From Dreissena polymorpha (Eukaryota > Mollusca > Bivalvia > Myida > Dreissenidae), in contig NC_068356.1 in the NCBI RefSeq assembly GCF_020536995.1, positions 80,581,107-80,645,106 on the forward strand: DNA of 64,000 nucleotides, written 5' to 3'. Within the stretch, counting starts at the first letter, position 1; each line of letters starts with the position of its first letter. The notes below the pieces were generated by a model. The model did no database searches and was not told the origin of the DNA. It worked only from the letters and a program-made list of their open reading frames with translations. Below, piece by piece: positions 21,984 to 31,948 of the stretch. Both the position numbers and the translations under genes were made by a program.

Positions 21984-24900
21984 GGTCTGTCGGTCTGTCA
22001 TTGTATGTGTGTGTGTGTGTCCCAAAACTTTTACCTTGCTCATAAAATGAAAACTCTTTGGTCTATGTTCTTTAAACTGCACATGTGCTTGCCTCTCATT
22101 GAGATCTACAATCAAACATGGTTTGAGGTCACTAGGTCAAGGTCAATGTGACCTTTACATTCAAAATATAACAGTGTTACTAAAATAGCTGCCGTACGGC
22201 TTCAAAGCGCAGTAGCCTGTTTTAGTGTAGGGGGCATTGTGTTTCACAAACACAGGTCTTGTTCTTTTTAACCATCAAAAGCTTATATAATGTTTGTTCA
22301 AGTGTTAATGAAAGCCATGGGTATAGTGAAATTACATAATTGCCCTGAGTGCTTCTTAAAAGTTCTTTAACATATTTTAAAAGCTGGGCTGCTAAAATCA
22401 TTTGGAAAAAAAATGACTCAACTCTCCCTGTTGACAGGTTGCCAATGTTGCTGTTAGTTGTCATGGAACACCCACACATACTGTTACGAGTCCCACGGTA
22501 ACCATGGTAGCAACCAATCTGACGTCGACCGCTTTGAGAGTGACTGTCAAAGACACCAGCCCAAATATGAGCCTTCATAAGAGTCCTTCTTATTCCCAAG
22601 TATGCCATCTAATATTAATTTGAAGTTTTTGTTTTCTTCCAAGGAAAAATACTTGAGATTATGTTAAGAATGCAAAACCCTTTAATGCAGTAAAGCTTTA
22701 ATAAAAAGATTAAATTGGTAAAAGCTTAGGCAAATATCGCCCCATTGGTGCAAAAAGGTTCCATGTGGCATTAAATTAAAAGAAACATGGAACCTTTTTG
22801 CACCAATGCGGCGATATATAAGTCCCCAAATTTACTGTCTTTGTAGTCATCTAAATAAGCTTGTTTTCTAAGCTAAAAGGATTTCTTAAACAAACACTTT
22901 CAAATGATACAAGTTCACCATAATTATCCCCACGCTTTTTGAAAAAAAGGTGGGGATATTGTGGTTATCTCCGCCGTCCGTCCGTCCGTCAGTCTGTCCG
23001 TCCGTCCTGGCCACTATCTCCTCCTACACTAAAAGCACTAGAACCTTGAAACTTACACACATGGTAGCTATGAGCATATGTGCGACCCTGCACTATTTGG
23101 AATTTTGATCTGACCCCTGGGTCAAAAGTTATAGCGGTTGGGGTGGGGCCGCGTCAGAAATTATCACTCATTTTTTTAGGTTATTTTACATTTACTTCTT
23201 TATTTCTACACCAATTCACTTCAAATTGATACTGGACCTCTCTTATGACAATACGGTCAATCTCAACCATGCATGGCCCCATTCCCAACCCTGGGGCACC
23301 CCGCCCACATAGGCCACACCCACCAAAAATTTCCATTTACTATAATTTTTTCATTTCTACACGGATTCACTTCAAATTGATACTGAACTTTTGTTATGAC
23401 ATTAGGGTCAATCTCAACTATGCATGGCCCCAATCCCAACCCTGGGGTGCCCGCCCACATAGGCCACACCCACCAAAAAATTCCATTTACTATAATTTTT
23501 TCATTTCTACACGGATTCACTTCAAATTGATTCTGAACTTCTCTTATGACATTAGGGTCAATCTCAACTATGCATGGCCCCATAACCAACCCTGGGGCCC
23601 CGCCCACATAGACCACACCCACCCAAAATTGCCTTTACTATACTTTCTTCATTTCTACACCGATTCACTTCAAATTGATATTGAACTTCTCTTATGACAA
23701 TACAGTCAATCTCAACTATGCATGGCCCCATTACCAACCCTGGGGCGCCCCGCCCACATAGACCACACCCACCCAAAATTGCCTTTTACTATAATTTCTT
23801 CATTTCTACACCGATTCACTTCAAATTGATACTGAACCTCTCTTATGACAATACGGTCAATCTCAACTATGCATGGCCCCATTACCAACCCTGGGGCCCC
23901 GCCCACATAGACCACACCCGCCCAAAATTGCCTTTTACTATACTTTCTTCATTTCTACACCGATTCACTTCAAATTGATACTGAACTTCTCTTATGACAA
24001 TACGGTCAATCTCAACTATGCATGGCACAATTACCAACCCTGGGGCGCCCTGCCCACATATGTCACACCCACCCAAAATTGCCTTTTACTATAACTTCTT
24101 CATTTCTACACCAATTCACTTCTAATTGATGATGAACTTCTCTTATGACAATACGGTCAATCTCAGCTATGCATGGCCCCATTACCAACCCTGGGGCACA
24201 CCTAGGTCAAACATTCGGCGTGGGGATACGCGTCGGCCTCTGCCGCGCCATTTCTAGTTACACTTACAATACTCACTTAATATTTTATTAAGTCAAGGCT
24301 AATGGCTTTGACGCTTAAGCAAACTTTGTTTTAATTGTTATTTTTTTTGGGGTTGCATGGAATTGTATTGTATTTTGTGTGCATGCTGTTGCCTGTCCAA
24401 GACCAAAATTGTTGAAGTTCATTGTAATAATTATTTTATTAAATGTTTAAGAAAATTATTTGTAACAAAAGCATGATCAATACACACTTTACCAACACTA
24501 ACAACTTTATTATATTGATCTGAATCCATGAAAAAAGTGACATTGAAATCTTAACCCTTTCCTTCTTAGAACCAAGATGAAAATTGCTTTTTGCAACCAG
24601 CATAAAACAAGAACAAACTGCGAATAAGTCGTAGGCTGTTCAGGTTTCATGCTGTTTGCTGCGCATCATTATCTTAGGGCTGGATATGAATCATTTAAAA
24701 CTTTAACCTTTTTAGAAAGGTCTTTAGTTAAATTAGATTTGGTAAGGGACTAAAAACAGTCAAAATGCATGAGAGGTAAAAGGTTAAAAAAGACTTAAGA
24801 ATGAACAATTGGGGTAAGTTTCCAAAGAAAACCTGCTCATTCCAAACAAATTGGAGTAAGTTTCCAGATAAAACCTGCTAATTTCAAACCAAATCGAACA

Positions 24901-27900
24901 GGTGTGTGCTATATGCGGGGACCATTGCCTTGGCTACCACTACTCAGTGTTGAGCTGTGAAGGCTGCAAGGGGTTCTTCAAGAGATCGGTGCAGATGAAT
25001 CTTGAGTACAGGTGCAAATACGCGCAGGCTTGCGTGGTGGACAAGTCATCAAGGAATGCGTGCCAGTATTGCCGATTCCAGAAGTGCTTGAAGTGTGGAA
25101 TGAAGAGGGAAGGTAGGATGGGCATGTTTGATGTGTATAAGAGTCTGAACATAGCCATAGCCAATCATTCTTAGACTAAAGTAAAGAATAGCCTTACCTG
25201 CTAGAAGTATAATTACCATGGCATTATTGAGTCATTATAAATATTAACATTAAAAACTGGGTATTGGTATAAGATTTTGATTTTAAGGTTTAGTAGATAG
25301 GCGGTCCAAAATAAGGGGTTTTCAGTTATGGACATCAGTTTGCATCAAATATAGATGTATAGTTTGAACGTAGCAAGCTAGCATGGAGACCTGGCTTGGG
25401 ATTGCATCATGGGCCAGAATGGTCTATAGATAAAAAATGTTTAAGCTCAATAACTTGAGCTTGAATGTAGGTATTACACTGAGATTATTTTGGTATTTAT
25501 TTATATTCAGACTTTGCTTGAGATACGCATGTTATTGTCCCCTACCGGTGAAACCGAAGTGTAATTATGGTTTGCACTCTGTCAGTCTGTCTGTCTGTCA
25601 GTCTGTCTGTCAGTCAGTCCGTAACACTTTTCTGGATCCTGCGATAACTTTAAAAGTTCTTCATATTTTTTTCATGAAACTTGAAACATGGATAGATTGC
25701 AATATGGAGATTATGCACATCATTTCATTTTGTTCCTACGTCAAAAATTCTGGTTGCTATGGCAACAAATATTTAAAAATAATAATTTTTTACTGACAAT
25801 GGTGGAGTTTCACCGGTAGGGGACCATATTGCTTGGCAATCTCTTGTTAAATTTAAGTTAATAACGAGGAATTAGTTTAATCTTGAAAACATTGTTATGA
25901 GAGAATGGCAACATTTCTTGTTGTTCTTCAAGCTGTCCGAGATGATCGTTCCTCAGGAGGCAAAAACAGCAGCAAGAGACAGCGGACAAGGGAAGGAAAC
26001 TCTGAAGAAGCCAGGAACAAGCTCCTGTTGTCTCCCTTATTGGATACGGAGCATCAGAAGATAATTGACATCATCATGGGTTTACAGCCTGACAGGATAC
26101 CTTGCAGACCTGGTGAGGCTTAGAAGATTTGGCTAAATTACTACAGAATAAATGGCATTCTTTATTGGCCTGGCATGTTGGTGATAGGCTTCTAGTTGAA
26201 CCCTCCTGTACAAAGTAAATGGGGCAGGTATTGGAATTTGTGTCCGTCTGTCCGCCAGTAAATACACATAGGTTTAACAGTAGAGCATTGACAATCTGGT
26301 CATGTAGTGTTGCCATGTTTCTTGTCTTTATGTAGCCGGGTTGTGTATTTATGACACAAATTGGTTGTTGTATATATTTTTTATTTTTATAGATTTCTAT
26401 AATATTAAAAATGATGGCCTGAAAAATAGAACAAAATCAATTATGAATAACTAATTCAAATTGCAATAATTAAACATTGCAATGAAATACATAATAATCA
26501 AATACATTTATATTACAATTAGCAATACAATACAATACAATGTAATTATATTAACAATAAAAGTAAACTCACCAGCGACCTGCGGACTTAAGTTTTAAAA
26601 TAAATATATGCTGACAAATGGAAAATGCCAACATCTATCTCTTACGAGACTTTATGATGGAATGAATCTACACTAGTGTATAAAACCATTGAAATTCTAT
26701 AGTTAAAACATCTCACATAAAAACATGCAGTGTTAGTAAATCATTCACTCACCAATTAGCACCCACACTGATACTCGCTCACATTCTTGCATGGGTTAGT
26801 ACTATTAAAGGATTAGTTTCAGAGTGAATACCCTGTTACATTTACTTTTTAAATGGCTTGTGCGGTGGTCGAGTGGTAACACTCTGGTCTACCATTCCAG
26901 AGGTCCCCGGCTCGATTCCCAGCCGGGGCACTGGAAATTTCAGAAATGCTTTAAGTGTTTCCCACCCAACTAGAGATGAACTGGTATGAAATTCAGGTAA
27001 TTCTCGAGTGTATCGGTGCTATACACTGAGCACGTAAATGAACCGAGGGATCTATTCGCAAAGAGCTAGGGTATAGCACCCGGATTCCTTGTATCCCAAT
27101 ACTATCTCTTCTGCTTGCTGCAGGGTTTCCAGCCAACCTGGAAATCAGGAAAAACCTGGAAAAAGACTTTCACTTTTTCCAGTCAGGGAAAAGTCAGGGA
27201 ATTTGGGAAAAGTTCCTGAAATCAGGGAAAAATCAGGGAATTTTGTTTGGTCAGTCTTTCTCGACTTGTGTCGAGGAGTCCATACGTTTAAAACAGCAAA
27301 TCGATTCCTCTGCATGCCTATGGTGGCTTTGTAGTATACATGTAGCTAAGTTATGTCTGCAACTGCTCTTTATTGAGGGTGTATAAAACAAGAAATAGGT
27401 CGAAATTATGATCCTGGAATTTTATTTTCCATCAGGGCAAAGTTAGGGAATTTTGTTTGTACAAAAGGTTGGAAACCCTGTTGCTGTCTCTTCAACAAAA
27501 CCAAAGGACCCCATTTGAAATAAGTGCTTGCACTTTCATGGGTTATCCTTAACTGCAAGTTCAATAGAAATACAGATACAAATATGTTTAGTCCATATTG
27601 TATAATTTTATAAGTATAAACATGTAATGACATTTCTTTTAAATACCAAAATCTGTGGACAAGTTCCACACATGTTATTATACCCCCACAAACGGCGTTT
27701 AGGGGGGTATATAGGAGTGAACTTGTCGGTCGGTCTGTCTGTTGGTTCGTATTAAAGGGATCTTTTCACGCTTTGGTAAATTGACAAAATTGAAAGAAGT
27801 TGTTTCAGATTCGCAAATTTTCGTTTAAGTTATGATATTTATGAGGAAACAGTAATACTGAACATTTACCATGCTCTAATATAGCCATTATATGCATCTC

Positions 27901-30900
27901 TTGACGATTATAAAACCTAAAAATTATAAAGCGTTGCAACGCGAAACGATTGAATAATTTGGAGAGTTCTGTTTTTGTCGTTAAATTTTGTATAACTACG
28001 AAGACTGCTTATATTGCTCGTATAAAATACGAGCAATATGTGTATTCGGCGAAATAGCTCAGTAGGCTAAAGCGTTTTTACTTCAGGACTCTGGCAGGAC
28101 TCCAGGGGACACTGGTTCGAATCCTGCTCCGGGCAATGTTCTTTTCCTTTTTTTAAATTTTATTCTTGATTTTTTACTGGAGCTTTTACGATCCAATCTT
28201 TACATTTATCAATATAAAGCATTTAATGAATAAGTTAAAAAATGCCAAAATCTGTGAAAAGGCCCCTTTAAGTGTCCGCTCTCTAATTCAAGTACTTTTC
28301 ATCCAATCTTCACCAAAATTGGTCAGAGGTTGTATCTTCATGATGTCCAGGCAAAGTTTGAACATGGGCCTTGCCGGGTCAAAAACTAGGTCACAGGGTC
28401 ACTTGGTGCATTTTAAACTTCAGCATGTTGTCCGATCTCTAATTCAAGTAGTTTTCATCCGATCTTCACCAAACTTGGTCAGAAGTTGTATCTACATGAT
28501 GTGTAGGCCATGTTCAAACATGGGCCTTGTGGGGTAAAAAACTAGGTCACAGGGTCACTTAGTGCGTTTTAAACATCCAGCATGTTGTCCACTCTCTAAT
28601 TTAAGAATTTTTCATCCGATCTTCACCAAACTTGGTCAGAAGTTGTATCTAGATGATCTTAAGGCCAAGTTCGAACATGGGCCTTGCCGGGTCAAAAACT
28701 AGGTCACGGGGTCATTTTAACATTCAGCATGGTGTCCTCTCTCTTATTATACCCCCACAAACGATGTTTAGGGGGGTATAAGGAGTGAGCTTGTCTGTCT
28801 GTCGGTCAGTCCTATTAAGTGTCTGCTCTCTATTTCAAGTAGTTTTCATCCGATCTTCACGAAACTTGTTTACAAGTTTTATCTAGATGATGTCTAGGCC
28901 AAGTTCGAACATGGGCCCTGCCTGGTCAAAAACTAGGTCACCATTTCACTTAGTGCGTTTTTAACATTCAGCATGGTGTCCGCTCTCTATTTCAAGTAGT
29001 TTTTATCCGATCTTCACCAAACTTTTTCACATGTTGTTTCTAGATGAAGTCTAGGCCAAGTTCGAACATGGGCCATGCCGGGTCAAAAACTAGGTCACAG
29101 GGTCACTTAGTGCGTTTTTAACATTCAGCATGGTGTCCGCTCTCTATTTCAAGTAGTTTTCATCCGATCTTCACCAAACTTTTTCACAAATTGTATCTAG
29201 ATGAAGTCTAGGCCAAGTTCGAACATGGGCCCTGCTGGGTCAAAAACAAGGTCACTGGGTCACTTAGTGCGTTTTAAACATCACAATGTTGTCCGCTCTC
29301 TATTTCAAGTAGTTTTCATCCAATCTTCACCAAACTTGGTCAGAAGTTGTATCTAGATGATGGCTAGGTCAAGTTTGAATATGGGTCATGCCAGGTCAAA
29401 AACTAGGTCACGGGGTATCTTAGTGTGTTTTAAACCGCACCATGTTGTCCGCTCTCTTATTCAAGTAGTTTTCATCCAATCCTCACCAAACTTGGTCACA
29501 AGTTTTATATAAATGATCTCTAGGACAAGTTTGAACATGGGCCATTCCGGGCCTAAAACTAGGTCACGCGGTCACTTAGTGCGTTTTTTAACATTCAGCA
29601 TGGTGTCCGCTCTCTTATTCAATTAGTTTACATCAGATCTTCACCAAACTCGGTCAGAAGTTGTATGGAGATGATCTTAAGACCAAGTTAGAACATGGGC
29701 CTTTCTGGGTCAAAAACTAGGTCAATGGGTCACTTAGTGCATTTTAAAAAATTGAGCATGGTGTCTGCTGTTTTTTGTGAAGACGACATGCAAAATATTA
29801 TGTGTCAATGTGGCATGTGGGGGTAATAGTCACATCTGTGACAAAGCTCTAGTTATATGTGGCTTGGGCTAGGAACACTGGGCTCAAATAGTGTGTGTTA
29901 AGTGTTATCCCAGATTAGTCTGTGCAGTCTGCACAAGCTAATTATGGCGGACACTTTCTGCCCTAATTGGATTTTTTATAAGAAAAGAGTTCCTTCAAAA
30001 AAATTAATAAAATAAAAGCTGAAAATGGCATTCCTGATCAGCCTGTGTGGACTGCACAGGCTTATTGAGGATATACACTTGACACATATGCATTAAGCCC
30101 TGTTTTCCCAGAATGGTGCTTATATTGATTATTCTGCATTTTAGGGTCAGTGTCCGGGAAAGATATTGGCATTCAGGAGCAGTTGGACTGTACTTTTATG
30201 GAAGTCAAGTTTGTGATTGAATGGGCAAAACAGGTGCCATGTAAGTGGGAGATAGATGAGGCTTGTTTTGGATATGTAAGTGGGAGAAAGATGAGGCTTG
30301 TTTTGGATACTGCCAAATAGTTGAGCCATGCTCTGTGAAAATCCAGGCTTAATGAATGTTGGTATAGTGTCATCCCAGATTTTACTCTGCTTTCTGCACC
30401 GGATAATCAGTGGCGACACTTTCCGCCTAAACTAGATTTTCATTTAAACTAAAAATTAATCTCAAGCAAAGGAAGTGTGCATACTGCATAGGCTAACCTG
30501 AGACAACTCTATGCATCTGCATTAAGCTGAATTATCCTAGAATGATGCTCAATTTATAAATCTTGGTCTTTCATGTCTCCTAACTATCTGGATGTATATT
30601 ATGTAATTAATTAGTGTAGTGTATTAATTGTTTATCTATTTGAATGGAAGAACTTCTTATCTTTTTAAAGTTTACAGCTTTTTAATGGATTTTTTTTATT
30701 TCTTTATCCTTTTAATTTTTTTTTTAAAGAATGGCAATTGTATGCAATTTATATGTTTAATAGTTGTTTGTTACCATATTTAACACATAAAACCATGTAG
30801 CAAAGCTCATGAGCCTATTTGTGTGTGACTATAAATGAATTGAAAAAACAATTGTTTAATTTAGGTGTCCTCAATGGTTGATGTTTTAATTGGTTGGCTG

Positions 30901-31948
30901 GTCTAAGAATATGAAGGTTCTTGCTCCCCTACATCCATGGGTATTATATTCCAGTATTGGGGGAGGGGGGGGGGGTAAATGAAGATGAGTCTAGTGTAAA
31001 AATCCCACTATAAACCCATGCCTTTACCTTTAGATGTAGCACTGTGCAGATACAACTGTACCAGGTTTCTATGTTGCAGATTTCAATACGCTCACTGTAG
31101 AGGATCAGATGGCCTTGTTGAAATCCACCTTCATAGAGATAAACATGCTGAGACTTAGCTACAGGTAGCAAACTTTCAATAACACTTGGTTATGTTTGAA
31201 CATTCCTATTACATGTATATAAGATACTGATATAATAGGCTTGACTGAAAACATCCATTTCCCCTCTCTGAAGTACATCCTATTTTTCAGATCAATGAAG
31301 TACCCAAACTGTATGTACTTCGCTGATGGTATTGTCCTGGACAGAAGCCAGATTAAGACTATAGGCTGGGGAAATGAGCTGGTTCAGATGTCCATGGACT
31401 TCACCAGTAAAATCACTGCTATACAATTGAACGACATTGAGTATGCGCTCATGAAGGTCATTGTTTTGACGTATCCTGGTGAGTTTTTCATTATCTCTAG
31501 TGTCTTCTTACATGAAAGTCTCTGATCTGCCTGTAGATAAAGAGGACATTTCGTGTACATAAGTTTTGTGTATTGGTAAAATATTTTTTTTAAATACTTT
31601 TTCTTTTGTCAAAAAAATACATTTTTAAAACTCGATGATTTTTGTAATGTGTATGTAGGATAAAGATTTACTTGTCTGTAACCTAACGCTGGTATATTTA
31701 ATCTCATTTCAGATGCCATTGGTCTTGTTGATAAACAATCTGTGATAAAAATTCAGACTAGATTCCTCAATGTACTCAGCCGATATGTCTCAGTGTATTA
31801 CCCACATGACAAACGGCGGCTCAGTAAAATATTAATGCGACTGCCTGCACTCAGGATGTTTGGGGCCAAAGCTCAAGAGAATGTCTTAATATTGAGTCTG
31901 GAAGGTGCAATCCAAATGGACGAACTTGTTCAAGAAATGATGTTATAG
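21148..31948 (+). CDS. nuclear receptor B (tandem paralog of A), 8 coding exons, 410 aa
   Basis: Coding exons are 21148-21222, 22438-22599, 24902-25112, 25933-26112, 30145-30240, 31080-31164, 31291-31478 and 31713-31948. All junctions are GT-AG and phases match receptor A exactly. The first coding exon probably starts upstream at 21096 (acceptor TTTTCAG). A minimal ATG-TTA-TAA upstream frame sits at 21140, just before the chosen start. Residues 1-79 are Ser/Thr-rich. The DNA-binding domain at about 81-146 has all eight zinc cysteines, P-box CEGCKG and one extra cysteine (GDHCLGYHY). The extension is [11 protein letters not shown]. The LBD has VIEWAKQVP, the signature [15 protein letters not shown] and AF-2 LVQEMM, and ends in TAG. 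Lengths of the last six exons equal or nearly equal those of gene A. It differs in the LBD helix 1-3 region ([12 protein letters not shown]) and in pocket residues, so ligand or partner use may differ. No family symbol is assigned, for the same reason as gene A. Confidence 0.92.
21245..21535. mobile_element. palindromic MITE copy with an internal palindrome
   Basis: TTTTCTGGGAAAACTGGGCT at the left and ATAAAGCCATATGTTCCCAA at the right, with ATTAGCCTGTACAG inside. Directly downstream of coding exon 1 of receptor B. Confidence 0.75.
21309..21344. repeat. perfect 17-bp-arm palindrome inside the MITE
   Basis: Arm CAGGGACCTATACAAAC, TT spacer, exact reverse complement. The other copies of this MITE in the window lack it. 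Confidence 0.95.
21858..22262 (+). mobile_element. Helitron-like repeat with (GTCT)n
   Basis: Head TTTATGCCCCCAGATCG paired with ATCAGGGG, then (CTGT)n at 21901-21985. A unit carries GGTCACTAGGTCAAGGTCAA. The tail GGGGGCATTGTGTTTCACAA runs to AGGTCTTGTT. Sub-terminal ATGCCCCC and GGGGGCAT are inverted. Intron of receptor B. Confidence 0.8.
22734..22817. repeat. near-perfect hairpin, 33-bp arms, 18-nt loop
   Basis: Arms 22734-22766 and 22785-22817. The inner 24 bp are perfect (starting CATTGGTGCAAAAAGG) and the outer 9 bp have one mismatch. Intron 2 of receptor B. It could be a small MITE or a transcribed hairpin (see findings). Confidence 0.9.
22926..24258 (+). mobile_element. Helitron-like repeat with seven ~150-bp tandem units
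   Basis: Head ATTATCCCCACGC with pairing GGTGGGGATA, then (CCGT)n. Units begin TATGACAATACGGTCAATCT near 23245, 23396, 23545, 23695, 23845, 23995 and 24145. The tail GGCGTGGGGATACGCGTCGG ends at CTAGTT. Open frames of up to 150 codons across it arise because the unit length is close to a multiple of three. Confidence 0.85.
25536..25849 (+). mobile_element. Helitron-like repeat with 18-bp sub-terminal inverted repeats
   Basis: GTCCCCTACCGGTGAAAC near the left end is matched by GTTTCACCGGTAGGGGAC at about 25808-25825. A (GTCT)n tract and an AT-rich body lie between them. The tail is GCTTGGCAATCTCTTGTT. Intron 3 of receptor B, just before exon 4. Confidence 0.85.
26856..27120 (+). mobile_element. 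second family of tRNA-derived SINE
   Basis: A-box TGGTCGAGTGG and B-box GGCTCGATTCC in a tRNA-like head (GTGCGGTGGTCGAGTGGTAA). The body contains GTGTATCGGTGCTATACACT. The right end is interrupted by the MITE at 27121. Intron 4 of receptor B. Confidence 0.8.
27121..27480. mobile_element. CAGGG-ended MITE, 360 bp, hAT-like
   Basis: Ends CAGGGTTTCCAGCC and GGTTGGAAACCCTG. TTGCTG flanks both sides directly, suggesting a 6-bp target duplication. A second copy lies inverted at 46056-46403. Confidence 0.85.
27676..29853 (+). mobile_element. composite Helitron-like repeat, two heads and about ten ~145-bp units
   Basis: Head ATTATACCCCCACAAACG paired with GGGGGGTATA at 27676, and a second head of the same type at 28746. 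Units read TTCATCCGATCTTCACCAAA and contain AACTAGGTCACAGGGTCACT. The tail GGGGGTAATAGTCACATCTG ends at about 29853. A MITE is inserted at 27756. The same family occurs at 37148. Confidence 0.82.
27756..28267. mobile_element. 512-bp TTAA-flanked MITE with an internal tRNA-like sequence
   Basis: TTAA at 27752-27755 and 28268-28271. Ends AGGGATCTTTTCACGCTTTG and, inverted, AGGGGCCTTTTCACAGATTT. Sister copies of the host repeat (28770, 37220) read ATTAAGTGTC uninterrupted, which gives an empty-site comparison. Inside is a tRNA-like stretch with A-box TAGCTCAGTAGG (28055-28066) and B-box GGTTCGAATCC (28114-28124). Confidence 0.88.
29870..30120. mobile_element. palindromic MITE copy
   Basis: GGAACACTGGGCTCAAATAG at the left, CTGTGTGGACTGCACAGGCT inside, and GCCCTGTTTTCCCAGAATGG at the right. 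Ends 25 bp before exon 5 of receptor B. Confidence 0.8.
30241..30310 (+). repeat. 35-bp duplication of a 5' splice site region
   Basis: GTAAGTGGGAGATAGATGAG at the exon 5 donor (30241) is repeated with one change from 30276, so a second GTAAGT donor lies 35 bp downstream in receptor B. Confidence 0.9.
30318..30545. mobile_element. palindromic MITE copy, diverged
   Basis: CTCTGTGAAAATCCAGGCTT at the left, AGCTGAATTATCCTAGAATG at the right, and ACACTTTCCGCCTAAACTAG inside. Intron 5 of receptor B. Confidence 0.65.

Noticed and set aside
22222-22608. 128-codon minus-strand frame
   Set aside because: Antisense shadow over coding exon 2 of receptor B and the adjacent repeat tail; no motif.
23245-24094. 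Open frames of 60-150 codons on both strands
   Set aside because: They follow the ~150-bp tandem units of a Helitron-like repeat and exist in several frames at once.
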